Positions 20,773 through 31,473 of a DNA stretch of 64,000 nucleotides are shown here, piece by piece. The position numbers were made by a program, and so were the translations under genes. This DNA is from Gracilaria gracilis (taxonomy: Eukaryota; Rhodophyta; Florideophyceae; Gracilariales; Gracilariaceae): positions 248,001 to 312,000 of the forward strand of contig JARGSG010000066.1 in NCBI GenBank assembly GCA_030374805.1. Reading direction: 5' to 3'. The notes beneath the pieces were generated by a model. That model had not been told where the DNA came from. It searched no databases and saw only the letters and a list, made by a program, of their open reading frames with translations. How positions within the stretch are numbered: the stretch's first letter is position 1; each line of letters starts with the position of its first letter.

Positions 20773-23688
20773 TTATCTCGTTAAAGGCATTTTCCCGCCG
20801 TTCATGCGCAGGTTCAACATTCCAGAGGCGACAAAATGCTCTCCATCAATACGAGCGCATACATCCATCCCGTAGCAAGTTGCTTTACGCCCATCAGGTT
20901 CAGGATTTAATACATACACGCAAATCGCAGGTAGTACATTGTTTATTACCAACAACCCTTCACGTCCACCGTGAAATAACAAGCCATCAAACACGCACAG
21001 CACCGTCTGTCGTTCAAACAATGGCCGATTATCCTGCAACCGCAACCAGAAAATGCTCATAAGCGATACAGCTTCATACCCCCCACTCAACTCGTGGGTG
21101 TTCGTGAACGCCTCAACAAAGCCATGATTTCCATGCACACGCAAGAAATCGTTGGTTGCATTAGTAACTCTCGAAAGCAGTTCCTCTTCCTTGCCTTCCT
21201 CCGCCGCAAACTCTTCATTCGCCTCTTTGTCCCACTCCTCTTGTTCCGCTATTCGCCTTCTCTCCATTTTTCTCGCCTCGCTCTCGAGGAGTACTATGCT
21301 GATTGCTTTTGCCACCGGAGTCATAGTCTTGCGTGGAATAGCAGGAGGTCCGACAATGCTACTAATTTGCGCAAGAGAATCCAGCATATGAATCTGTACA
21401 TCCACGTCTGGATCCGCAAGGATCGCATCCAGTAGCTGAGGCAACGCAACGTTCATGATAGTCATCACCTGCGATTCGGATTGATCTTTTCCAGACTCCA
21501 TCACAGACCTGATCAGGTCTGGGATACAATTGGCTGCCGCAGATCGGCAATTTTCATCGTAGAAAAACTTGAGCAACGGTACCATAAGTTCAGTCACCTG
21601 CGCAACGTAGTCGTAGAATGCACCGCGGAGTTCAGCTATAAAGCAAGTGAGCATTGTACAGGCCACGGCCTTGTCCTCCAAGTCAGAGGTCCTGATTCCG
21701 ACCCTCTTGTCAGCAATTGTGAGGGTCTCATACCCCTCCTCATCCTGGCTGTTGTCATCTTCAAGGATATACAGAACAGTGATATCCGGTTTTTGAGATG
21801 CAGCTTCGAGCAGTCTTGGTATCCCATGCGGCAGATAGGAAATAAAAGAGGCCTTGAGATATCGTCAAATGCGTGCATGAGCCTGCATAAGATAAAAGCT
21901 CTCCGGAACGTCTGGATCATCTGCATGGGCAGCTGCAGTGTTGACGAGCCTTTTCATCACTTCATCTGCGTCTGGACTGAACTTATGGAAGCCAATGCTC
22001 AATCCAACAAACTATATACATTCCATGACCTTTCCACGCAACCTCCACAAGTTCTTGTGCCCATTTGTAGTCGACAAAACAGGCTTTAATCGCGGAAAGA
22101 ATCAGTCGTAATAGTGCATAAAATGTTCCGGTGGCGTCGGCGACAGCAGCGATCGCAGTCACAGCTTGTTCCTGTGTAATGCGATGATTAGCATTGAGCA
22201 AAGTCTGCAACTTTCCCAAAAGTTGGTCCAGGTAGGGAGCGATCACCATGGGCGACGCTTCATTACAAAAGTTGATGATAGCAGCAGCAGAGTGACTTTG
22301 GACGCGTCGGTTATTCTTACCATCCATAACAGTGATTAGGGAAGTCACAATCTCCTTGTGATACTCCTGCTGAATGCGAGGACCAAAATCAGTGCACATT
22401 TGCCCTATAGAGTTAATGGCGGCCCAGCGCACACGAGAGTGCGGATCTAAGAACCTTTAAAACGCGAGGTGAATGACTATGCGCACCTTTGGTTCCATTT
22501 GCTTGCGGCAGCCCTCCCCAGTTTGTGAAATGGTAAGAAGCGCCGCATGGCGGTAGACCCAATTTCTGTTTCGAAGGAAGGCACCAATGAGGGATTCAGA
22601 GACAGGAAGCAGGGCTTGTCTCCAAGAGCAATGGCCAAGCGATTCAAACTTTCTTTTCTACAGTCGAAATGAGTGTACTCATTTGTATCGTCCTTACCTT
22701 CCTCGTCATACCAATCACGATCGTCCTCGATTACGAGCATCATTTGCAGGGCGACAGGAAACAAGTTGGAAACAAAGGTACTCATTTTCCTACATTGGGT
22801 TGGAACCTTCTCGGCGATAGATACGAGGAACTCCAAACTGACTTGACAAGGCCCTCCTTCCGACGCAGAATTGGTTTTCTGACAAACATCCAACATGACA
22901 CCACAGATATCAAAGGGGTCTTTCTTGTAGAAGCAGGGCTCGCTCTCGACAACTCCGATGAGCATCTCGATAGCACTCTTTGCATCATCTTCATTTCCAT
23001 TAGTAACAGCACGTTCTACCGGCTGCAAAATGAGGGGAAAGAGATCGATAAACTCATTACACAACGACTACTAAAGCATACCAATAAGGGCTGTAGTAGC
23101 TCTAAGAGCAGCGTAAGACACTGTGAGTTCAGCATCTCTCAAGCCACTATGCAGTGCGCCCTTGAGTGCGGGAAAATGGGGAGCAAACAAATTCTGCTCC
23201 ACAAACTCAGCAAGCTGAGCAACTATATAAAGTGCGCTCTCATGCTCATATGAAGTAGGGCTATTAGTGAGCTCAAGAAGTGTGGGAAAGAGTTCTGGCC
23301 ACTGCACGGGTTCTTCTCAATGAAAGGTCGAGCCAAGACGGAAACGGTATCATAAATTTTCCTGCGAACATCACGCGGCACATGGGCACGAATTCCCGTA
23401 AGCAACCTTGTCTTCACAGCGTGCTTAATTTCATTTCATTTTCAGCATGGACCCACAAATCGGAGCACGAGCGACGCATAAGAACGGCAGCCGTGCTACG
23501 CACGACAGTGTCGACTTCCGGGGTGGCGGCAAGGGAAGACAGAGCTTCGAGACCGAGTCCGGGCCTGGCGACAGCCTGGTTGTAGTGCTCCTCGGCGGCG
23601 CTGCAGATGAAGTTGTCAGGGTTTTGAAGGCGGAGCAGGATGCTGGAAATCTCGCGTGCGGCATGCAAGAGGGGGGGCGGGGCGCCAT
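20773..23688 (-). pseudogene. Importin-5 / karyopherin beta-3 pseudogene, 3'-truncated
   Basis: Minus-strand segments match importin-5 (nuclear import receptor built of HEAT repeats) from its N-terminus to about four-fifths of its length. Examples are FICSAAEEHYNQA, QWPELFPTLLELTN, IAEKVPTQCRKM, RRVQSHSAAAIINF, ELMVPLLKFFYDENCR and RQTVLCVFDGLL. The colinear order leaves no room for introns. It is a pseudogene. Frame changes fall near 23425, 23300, 22595 and 22130, and again between 21640 and 21930. Two adjacent TAG stops lie at 23068-23073 and a TAA at 22457-22459. The likely start ATG (23686-23688) is one base out of frame across a run of seven C. The last 100 or more residues are missing: similarity ends at about 20780, just beyond the end of the Harbinger transposase gene. 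Identity as importin-5 is firm; capture by the transposon is inferred. Confidence 0.88.
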
Positions 23689-24775
23689 TTTGAAGCTACA
23701 ATATGATTGAAGTGAGGGCGTCGGGTAAACGGCAATAAGTTTGTCAAGACGTGAAGTGGGCCGCGGGACCAAGGCGGGGCGCCTTGCATACGGCCGGTGA
23801 TGGATGGAAATGGGTGTTTGGTAGCTGGGAAAGGGGGGGGTGGGGGGCACACCGGGGAGTGAAAGAGGTAGTGATGGGAGAGGGCAGCCAAAGAGCAAGC
23901 AGAGAAGGAAAAAGATCTGACAGTTGGGCAGAGGCAGTGCTCAATAACGGGGAGAAGAAGCAACGGCCGCACGCGTAACGCGAGGATGAAACAGGAGCGA
24001 CCGAAACAGGGCGCGCAGCAAGACGAGGCTCGCAGAGAGGTGGTACAGTAGCGCCGACGGAGGGCTGCTCGGAACGCGCACGAGAATGACAGCAGCGCGC
24101 CACTGCAAAGGCAGTCAACACGAAGGGAAACGGCGAGCGACAGCGGATGGCAGAAAAGCGTGGGCGATGGTGGCGTGGGTGGGAGCGAAGAGATTCGGTG
24201 GAAGGGGGTTGGGGCGGAGGCAGTGACGACGGCGACAGTGACGATGGTGTGGCGAAGATGCGCGAGGAACGACGCCAAGCGCCACCGCGCGCAGATATTT
24301 TGGAGGAAAGAGCGTCGGCTCGCGCGCGCGCCTCCTGGCGCTCAGCGCGGTGGAGACGGTGTGCGTGGCACACGTGGAGTGGCGTGCCAATCGACTATGA
24401 CCAGTGCATGCACGCCACGTGCGACATGTGACGTGTTGAACGGCGCGTGACCTGCACAGCGCACGTCCACATGGTGGCAGTGGCATCTCCCGTTCACAGC
24501 TCGGCACTCGCGCGCACGCCAGTGTTTCGCAGTAGTGCGCGCGAGCGGCGAAGTTTCGCAGTACGTGCGCGCGGCAGCGATTCCCAGTGGGCGCGCGCGC
24601 GGCAGTTCTTAGCAGTGCGCGTGCGGCCACTTTGACTGCGTCTGTTCGCGCCATGATGGCGGGAGAGGCGTTCATGCGACCGCTGTGCGTGGCGAGCGGT
24701 GCGGTGCGCACAGGCGCGCGCGCCCAGGTGCGCCAAAGGTTTGAGCGCCGTGCGCGCGACGGATGAGCGCGGCAG
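23689..24775. promoter_or_regulatory. GC-rich spacer between divergent pseudogenes
   Basis: About 1.1 kb, very GC- and CpG-rich, between the importin copy (leftward) and the bromodomain copy (rightward). At 24513-24632 a degenerate tandem motif built on TTCGCAGT plus a GTGCGCGCG tail repeats about four times at 27-34 base spacing. Frames seen here are Arg/Ala/Pro-biased and composition-driven. Position and composition suggest a former bidirectional promoter; no factor sites can be named. Confidence 0.4.
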
Positions 24776-26800
24776 ATGACGTGGGCGTGCGTCGAAAGCG
24801 TATTCGGCTTATACAACTTAGAAGACCTGGATGAACTCGACGACATTATCCGCAGCGACATGAACCACTGTGCAAGCCTGCCTAAAACGGTCATGGAAGA
24901 AGACGAAGACTACGACAAAGATGATGACAAACCTTCCAAACCTTTTCATTACCCAGCGCAACGAAACGGCCCCGTGCCTTCAACATCTTCCGCGCCACCA
25001 TTGTTTGCTCATAAACAACGCCCGTCAAAGGCGCCACCTCAGAGCTGGTCCATGTCGTTCGATCACGCCGCGCTACAGAGGAGCAAAAGCGCTTCATGAC
25101 CGCTGAGCGCAAGGCCTGAAAAAACCTACGGTGGTAGTAGACACGAAAGGCGCCGCCGACGAAGAGGAGGAAGACCCATTACCTTTCACCAAAGTCTTCT
25201 TTAAACACTCTACACCGTTGTGCTTTATGCTGGCGCAGAAGCGCTACGGAATTGTGCGCGACCCACGGACCGTGCAACTTGCACCCGACGAAGGCATGAT
25301 ATTGGAGTCACCTCCTAGTATGTTGGAAGTTGACTGCGCCTGCACACCCCCTCCCCTTTCCCCGCCCATAGGGGCTGTCAAGCGCAACCGCCCAGCCACC
25401 ACCTCGTCCCTCAAGTCCAACACATCCGATCGAAAGACACCTTCCTCCGCCTGAGGGCGCGGACGTTAGTCCAACGCCCCTGCGACGGCCGCGAGAGCCC
25501 CCCTCCTCGCAGAGTGCTTCAAGCAGCGAGGCGGCGAGGTGCGCGACAAACTCAGCAAGAAAGACCGCTATGCTATCTTCCTCGAACCCGTCAAGAGCGT
25601 CGCCAACTACCATGGTATCATCAAACGCCCTATGGAGCTCTCGACCTTGCGCTCCAAACTCATGGGTAGCGAGTAAAAGAGCCTTGGCGAATTCCGTAAG
25701 GATCTCGACCTCTTCTGGTCCAACTGTCTGCTTTTCAACGGAAAGGAACCCACCAACCTCTTCAGAAAGAAAGCCATCGAGCTGCGTCGACTAACTGAAA
25801 AGCTCATCGTCAACAATCGCCAGCAGCTTAAGAAGGACAAGGAGGTGCTCCACCGTTGGAAGGAGAAATATAGGAAGCGTCGCCAAAACATGGCCGCCAA
25901 CGCAGCCATGTTCAACCCTATATGCATGATTCTCCGAGTCCATACTCACCTGCAAACAGCGCCCGGACGTCGCGAATGCGCAATCTCGTCAACCCGATTG
26001 CATCGGCTGACTTTACCAGCGATTATCACTCCGGAAGAAGTCCAGAAGAGAATGCGATTGCCGGAGCTTTGCGTTTGTAATATGACGGAACCGCTGGTTT
26101 GTACAAGAAGGGTATGCTCAACGCTCCCATGTCTCAGTATACCAAACCCGATGGCAGTATTTCTCATATCCCGATTGTGCATTATAGCCCTCGCCAAGAT
26201 TATTGGGCGCCATCTGATCCCGTTGAGGCCCATACATGTCGTCGCGTATCTATTTCGTCGCTTCTTTGCCACTCGTTGCCAGTGAGTAGAATGTCCAACC
26301 CACGCACGCCGGATCCGTGAACCGAATTTGTATTTGTCAGCGATTATGATGAGTCTTTCTACCATTTTGTCAGAGGTAGTGGTTCGATAGCGTCGGATAT
26401 TGTCACGGAAATTCTCAATCTCGAACTCATGCTCCGCACGCAGCACCAACGGTTACGCAAAAGGGGTCTCTCTCCCAACGATATTTCAATGGCTATCAAG
26501 GGGGAAAATGCAGTTCATTCATCGCTTTTGCTGCACAAACAGCCAGAGCTTTGGAACAAGGAGCCCATTACCGAGTTGGCAGATGACATTGAACGCATTA
26601 ATAAGCGAATGGTGTCCATTATGCCGAAGATACAGAGAACCGTGCAACGCAGTCGAGTTTCCTTCAGATTATGCGAAAGCCTATCTCTACTCAGAACGGA
26701 CGAACGCAAATTGGTGCTACCCCGAATCCGCTGCAAGCGAGTATTCCGTGCTTATCCCCTAACGGAGTCACCAAGCCTCCGCCTCAGAAGATGACACCGC
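24776..26800 (+). pseudogene. Bromodomain protein pseudogene
   Basis: An acidic N-terminal segment (24776-25099), then EEEEDPLPFTKVFFKHS, then at about 25510-25830 a bromodomain: CFKQRGGEVRDKLSKKDRY, FLEPV, YHGIIKRPMELSTLRSKL, then FRKDLDLFWSNCLLFN, including the Asn that binds acetyl-lysine in the family. It best resembles the BRD7/BRD9 or BRPF type by its PMELSTLRSKL loop. A TAA replaces the Tyr normally found after the GSE turn (about 25674-25676), and several frame changes follow. A further part, LNLELMLRTQHQRLRKRG (about 26410-26470), reads as coding but I cannot assign it. Chromatin reader when intact; decayed here. Lies head to head with the importin copy. Confidence 0.68.
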
Positions 26801-27214
26801 AGTCAGTCTCCCGCAGTTTTTCTTCGTCACGCGGTTCTGGTCGAGTTCCACGAGCACGGATATCACCCGGGGTTATGTTGGATCAAATTATGACAGCGGT
26901 GCCTATTGCCAACTTGCTACAAAGTTTCATGCGATCATTTACGAGTTTGGGGGGTCCCGCCACATGTCGCTCAAGCAAATTTACAACGAGCAAACAAAAG
27001 TGGGTATGTTCTAGACTTATTAACAGCCAGGGCTGGTAATCAACATCGTTTTAATAATGGTCGACAGCTTCCACGCTTAGATCCGCCGAATTTGATCCGC
27101 ACTAAAGCAAGTGCTGTCGGAGGACAGATGAAGGAAGCAGTCTCAAATAGCTCTCCTAACAACTCTATATTCTCAAGGCCACCGGGGGTAGAAATGACTG
27201 GGCACCATGTGATC

Positions 27215-27734
27215 CTGTATCGGCAGTACCGGTTTCTGGTTCGAAAACATCGATAAGGGAAGGCGCTTGGATGAGGAGCTCCTGGATGAGGAGAAAATCG
27301 AGCGACTGAAAAAGCGGGCGGCTGCCAAGAAGAATAAAAGGGAGATCAATCAGGGCGGTGGGGCAGGCGGAAAGCCGGATGAAATGCTGACTATCTCAAT
27401 AGGGTTGCGAGACTTGCAAGACGGTATCAAGAAAAGCAAGAAAAAAGTGACAGCGGCTGAGAAGAAGAAAAAGGCTAAGAAAGCGGGTGCGGTTGCAGCG
27501 CCAAGTGCAATGGACAAGGCGATTCAGAAGATCAGAGTGGAGAAGAAGGGACAAATTAGAAAGATCAAGGTTAGTATGAAGCAGATACACCAGCAGAAGG
27601 ATCGGGCGGATTTGAGACACAAGAGATCGGAGCATGGGGATGAAATTATTGACTATAGAGCAAAGAAGACAGTTCAGGTTTATAATGCAAAGAATGTGGA
27701 CGTTTCCCACCACCACCCAGTGGCCAGTCTCTAA
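27215..27734 (+). pseudogene. Lysine-rich coiled-coil segment, unknown
   Basis: Open for 155 codons from 27267, and the same frame is open upstream from about 27215 (FWFENIDKGRRLDEEL). It is dominated by Lys/Glu helices (EEKIERLKKRAAAKK, KKSKKKVTAAEKKKKAKKAG), typical of nucleolar or chromatin-associated tails. It may be the C-terminal exon or tail of the bromodomain gene, or a separate gene. No known family recognised. Confidence 0.42.
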
Positions 27735-27820
27735 GAGTTCTCCAGGCGACCGCGATCACATAAGTATCTACAAAGAGGAAACATGGACAGAAGAGAAAAG
27801 TAGAAAAGAAAACAGAGTGG

Positions 27821-29580
27821 TTAGCTATCATTCTGTGAAGAGTTCCCTGGTTGAATGTTCCTGCGAAACTCCCTGTAAAGATTCTTGTTCATCTGATAAG
27901 TATCTTTCGCGAACTCCTTCAGGTCATTATCGTCGCTTGCCATTGCGTGCTTGTAGACATCCGCACTAACTATACCTTCTGAGAACAGCTCGTTCAATTG
28001 CCGAGCACGTACGGGCGCCTCCATATTTTTCTGTGTTGTAGAGCTCTCTGCCTTCTGAATCTCCAAGTGCTCCGCCATTATATCATTAAACTTATCAAAC
28101 CGCTTCGACGCGTTCTCGAAACTTTGTTCCAATTCTGAACTCTTTCTTTTCTTCGTCTGCGGTCTCGTTGATGATTCATTGACACACTCTTCCACTTCAC
28201 CCACACCTTCTTCATTACCCCCTGTTCCTCCTGTTGCTGAGTGAATTAGCTTCTTAGCCAACTGCATAAGCTCCGTATCTTCTTGCAAAGTACCCACACC
28301 GCAAACCAAAAAAGGACAAGTGTTCTTTTCGCCTCTGCAGTGTATTGTCCAGACTCAGAGTAGGGTAGAAATCTTGACACTCTGCTAGAGTCGTTCTGCC
28401 CTGATGCAGACCAACGATTGTATGTCTTATTAAACTCCTTCTTAGATCCGTAAAATTGATTCTTCAATAGCGCCTTCCCCCTGTGCTGCAATGGTTTTTT
28501 ACTTGAGTCCCCTTCATCCAGATATCCGGCAAACATCTCTCGTGACTTTACTGTCGTTTCGTTAAACCCCAATTCAACGACACCCCAAAACTCATCCCTC
28601 GTAACCCTGGCGTCCAGTTCCGCCCTAGTAAGCGTCGCTACTGGTGCCTTTAACAACGCATGCCGGCATCGCTCGTCATCGTGCAGGAGCACACAGAACC
28701 TTGCGAATTCGTTCAATGTAAAGTTCTGCGCTCTCTCGTTCTCCTGCTGAGCCTTGTTCTTTGGGACATCTACAAAACGTGCCATTTCTTTCATGACTTC
28801 CTCCTTGTCCCCTGGGGATATTTTTGCAATGATGGTTGGCACCTCCGGGATGATATTTAATGGGTTAAAAGACTCCTGCGCCTCCAGCTCCCATTTTTTG
28901 TAATCATGCAGCTTTGGGTTTGCGTCGATAAGATCATCCAGCATCAAACCTTTCCGATTCTGTATAAACATATGAAATAGTAAACGTGATATAAGTTCAT
29001 TCCTAGACCTGTTGTTTTGTTTCAACTTCCAGTGCTTGCTAATTTCTCGGAGATCTCTCACCTGCTGTAGCTGTAGAAAAGAATGAAAACGAACAACAGG
29101 GTCAGTTTGCTGGAATGTAAACAATTGAAACTTCAGAAGCTCGCCATCCAGATCTGTATTTTTTATTGACGGTGTAGGTTGGCTAGCGTCGTCTTGGCTT
29201 GTTGTAGGACCTTGATTGCGAGCTTCGGAAATTATTACAACGCGCGAGATAGAACTATGTCCTCTTGGACTTCGGCGGAGCCATAAACGGTGGTCCTCAA
29301 TCTCGGAGTGGTTAAGATGTGCATTGTCATGATCTGAACCCGAAATCAGACGGGAATGAGGCGGAGTAGGCTGATCAAGCGAGGGAACAAGTAAGCTCGG
29401 ATCAGGTGCTTGTGTGGGCTCTTGCGCTTGTCTGGAGATGCCACGATACTGGGGTGACCTTTGCGAGGTGGTGTTGGGCAATGAAGCACTTTCGCTTTCA
29501 AGTGGACATACATTGTTTAAGTTCGAAGCAGGGGGCAATATTTGAAATGAAGGAGTTCTAGGTGTGTTGGAATCTGCCAT
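27821..29580 (-). CDS. Second Harbinger protein, Myb/SANT-like role inferred
   Basis: Read leftwards from Met 29580: a Pro/Ser-rich disordered start (about 130 residues), then a helical region with ALTRAELDARVTRDEFWGVV and YNRWSASGQND. The first frame runs to 28246 (444 codons). A second frame, 28309-27821 (162 codons), overlaps its end and holds a basic KKRKSSELEQSF followed by a coiled coil (ASKRFDKFNDIMAEHLEIQ). The two frames meet at a run of six T (28308-28313) and are related by a -1 shift. Both halves are otherwise open. A one-base slip in the run, a sequencing error or a frameshift used in expression are all possible; no classical slippery heptamer is present. Role as the Harbinger DNA-binding partner rests on position, orientation and general architecture, not on a clear Myb motif. 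Confidence 0.6.
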
Positions 29581-29894
29581 TATCGAATTGCAAAGAGGAG
29601 CAAAGTGCAGTGGTACTTGCAGATTTTAACACTAGACGCGGCTCGCAACGCAGCAAGTTGCATCGAATTTAAGTTCCCCTTTTTGCGTTGCACACATTTG
29701 TGGAGCTCGTGTTTCCACTCTCTTTAAAATGCGCCCTAGCAGCCGTGGGGCCACTCAGAGAGATTTTGACCGGTCTGAGGTCCACAAAGTCCGACATTCT
29801 TTACAAAGTTGTCCGAAAAGAGGCTTTAAGAAAAGAACTGGGTCAAATTCAAACGCGCCAATCACAAGGCGTAGTTTGAATTTACGTATCATGT

Positions 29895-29927
29895 ATTCAT
29901 GAATCCATGCTCTGTTAAGAACGGGCC
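29895..29927 (-). repeat. Right terminal inverted repeat of the Harbinger-like element
   Basis: Reading inwards on the minus strand it starts GGCCCGTTCTTAACAGAGC. Followed outside by TTA at 29928-29930. Confidence 0.8.
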
Positions 29928-30047
29928 TTATTGGACATACCACAGACGTGCTAGTGCCTTTTGTGAGCAGACAGTGATGCCCCTCGTTCACGTCTGTGCG
30001 TTTCTTCGGACGCCACCTCGTCCGCTTACGTCATGTGAGTATTCTTA

Positions 30048-31473
30048 GTGATACTGCTCCCGTCGCCAAAGCACCGGTGGCTGCCAGCACTTTCCAGGAG
30101 CTTTGCGCGCCATACAAATCTTGCTATCCGCATTATTCACGTTGCGCGCGCGGTGCTCGCTGACGAATCCAGACCGTTGCCAATTAATCTGGAGACATCC
30201 TCATTTCCCGCTGTGGGTTTTGAAGCGTACTATGCATCCGAGGACTCTTCTTAACAGCTTTTACTGACATGCGCTGTCCGTTTCGGGCTGAAGAATTTCG
30301 GTTTCGATCTGTTTGAGCTCGCATATCAATTTCCCGCAGCGTGGGGCTTTTGTCACCGCAGCAGTACACACCCCCGACTGCCTCAGTTTTCGCTAGATGA
30401 TGCGACCGTCATTAACCGGGAAAGTGAAGAAGAAAACGACCCTGTTGACGTCTCACCATTTGTTAACTTCTTGTATGATTTTACTTACCGAGTGTTGCAC
30501 AATGCGATTTAAGACAAGCCGATTACACGTTTTCTAGAAACTCCAGCGAGAATGCCCTACTTTTCATACTTTTCATACTCTAGCTACTTGCATCTGTTTT
30601 CTACCCTGGGCTGCTACCATTCGCCTACGTTGATAAACGTTCATAATGTGGAAGAACTGAATGAAGCATATCACGTAGTGAGGAGAGTCTGGGAGGAGAT
30701 CAACGCTGGTTTGTCTGTTCTTCTTCTTGTCTGTCGTTGCTCACGGTGCCGATCTAATGATTAACAATTCCTGTTCTCGCTTGCTACTTGCGCGTGCGCC
30801 CAGGACCGATTTCTCGCGTTCCACGTCAGTCTTGCGTACTACTGGTACGTGCACGTACAGGACGAACACATGACGTGACCCTTATGATCTGTTACTTACT
30901 GACATGTTTCTCAGGTTCTTCGTCTTTTTGTTGATGATTTCGCCCACCCGCTCCTACCGCTTTTCAGAAAAGCTGGAGGGGCATGCTGTAAACACACATG
31001 GACATTTTCTGGAAGAACACGATACCAGGTTGCGCCAGCTGCCGATACCAGATGTGACTCACGAGAATTTCCACAACTTCTTGTACTACTTTCAGGAGTT
31101 CAACTTGACACCAAACCGCCATCTAAGCAACACGTAGCGAAGATCACCGAAGCTTGAAACGTTGTATGATCTGTTTGAAAACATGTATCTTGATGAAAAG
31201 GAGCACTGTGGGACGATGGATGGGGGCTCGGAATACATTCAAAACGGTTCTACATTCTGGTTGAACGGGAAACGTGTGTCCAGTAGCTCAAGAAAGGCCA
31301 AAATTATGCCAATCGAAAAGTGGCAGAAATTATGGCGACGACGGGAAGAGGTTCACACCATGAAGAAGGGTAGCTTGAAGACAAAAATAACTGGCTTGAA
31401 AAGGGAGTGGCGGCGTTGTGCTCGTTACAGGTATCTGTTGCTTAGAATCGTGCTTCGTGTATATGCGTCGTAA
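30048..31473 (+). pseudogene. Decayed gene of unknown family
   Basis: From 30048 to 30764 a single frame reads like protein but contains two TAA stops (after YYASEDSS and after YRVLHNAI). Protein-like stretches include FGLKNFGFDLFELAYQFP, FVNFLYDFTY and HVVRRVWEEI. A second frame, 30904-31473, continues with RFSEKLEGHAVNTHGHFLEEH, one TAG, then LYDLFENMYLDEKEH and a basic tail. The 140 bases between could be an intron (a CTCAG acceptor at about 30914) or decay. I do not recognise the protein. Confidence 0.42.

Larger units (their letters stand above)
19016..29927. mobile_element. Harbinger-like DNA transposon carrying host gene copies
   Basis: Both ends start GGCCCGTTCT reading inwards; over the first 33 bases they match at 29. 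Immediately outside each end is TTA (19013-19015 and 29928-29930), the 3-base target typical of PIF/Harbinger. Near the left end is a HARBI1-type nuclease gene reading inwards. Near the right end is a two-part gene also reading inwards, where Harbinger elements keep their second, DNA-binding protein. Between them lies about 7 kb with an importin-5 pseudogene and a bromodomain pseudogene. At 10.9 kb it is several times the usual Harbinger length. It abuts copia gag on the left. Alternative: two separate Harbinger ends that happen to flank a host segment; the matched TTA and the inward-facing pair of element genes argue for one unit. Confidence 0.72.

Noticed and set aside
22669-23253. 194-codon plus-strand frame opposite the importin copy
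   Set aside because: It lies wholly antisense to importin similarity and has no protein-like features of its own.
23689-24500. Arg/Pro-rich minus-strand frames upstream of importin as a long N-terminal extension
   Set aside because: Importin-5 starts close to the HEAT repeats; the upstream frames are composition-driven and not in the same frame.
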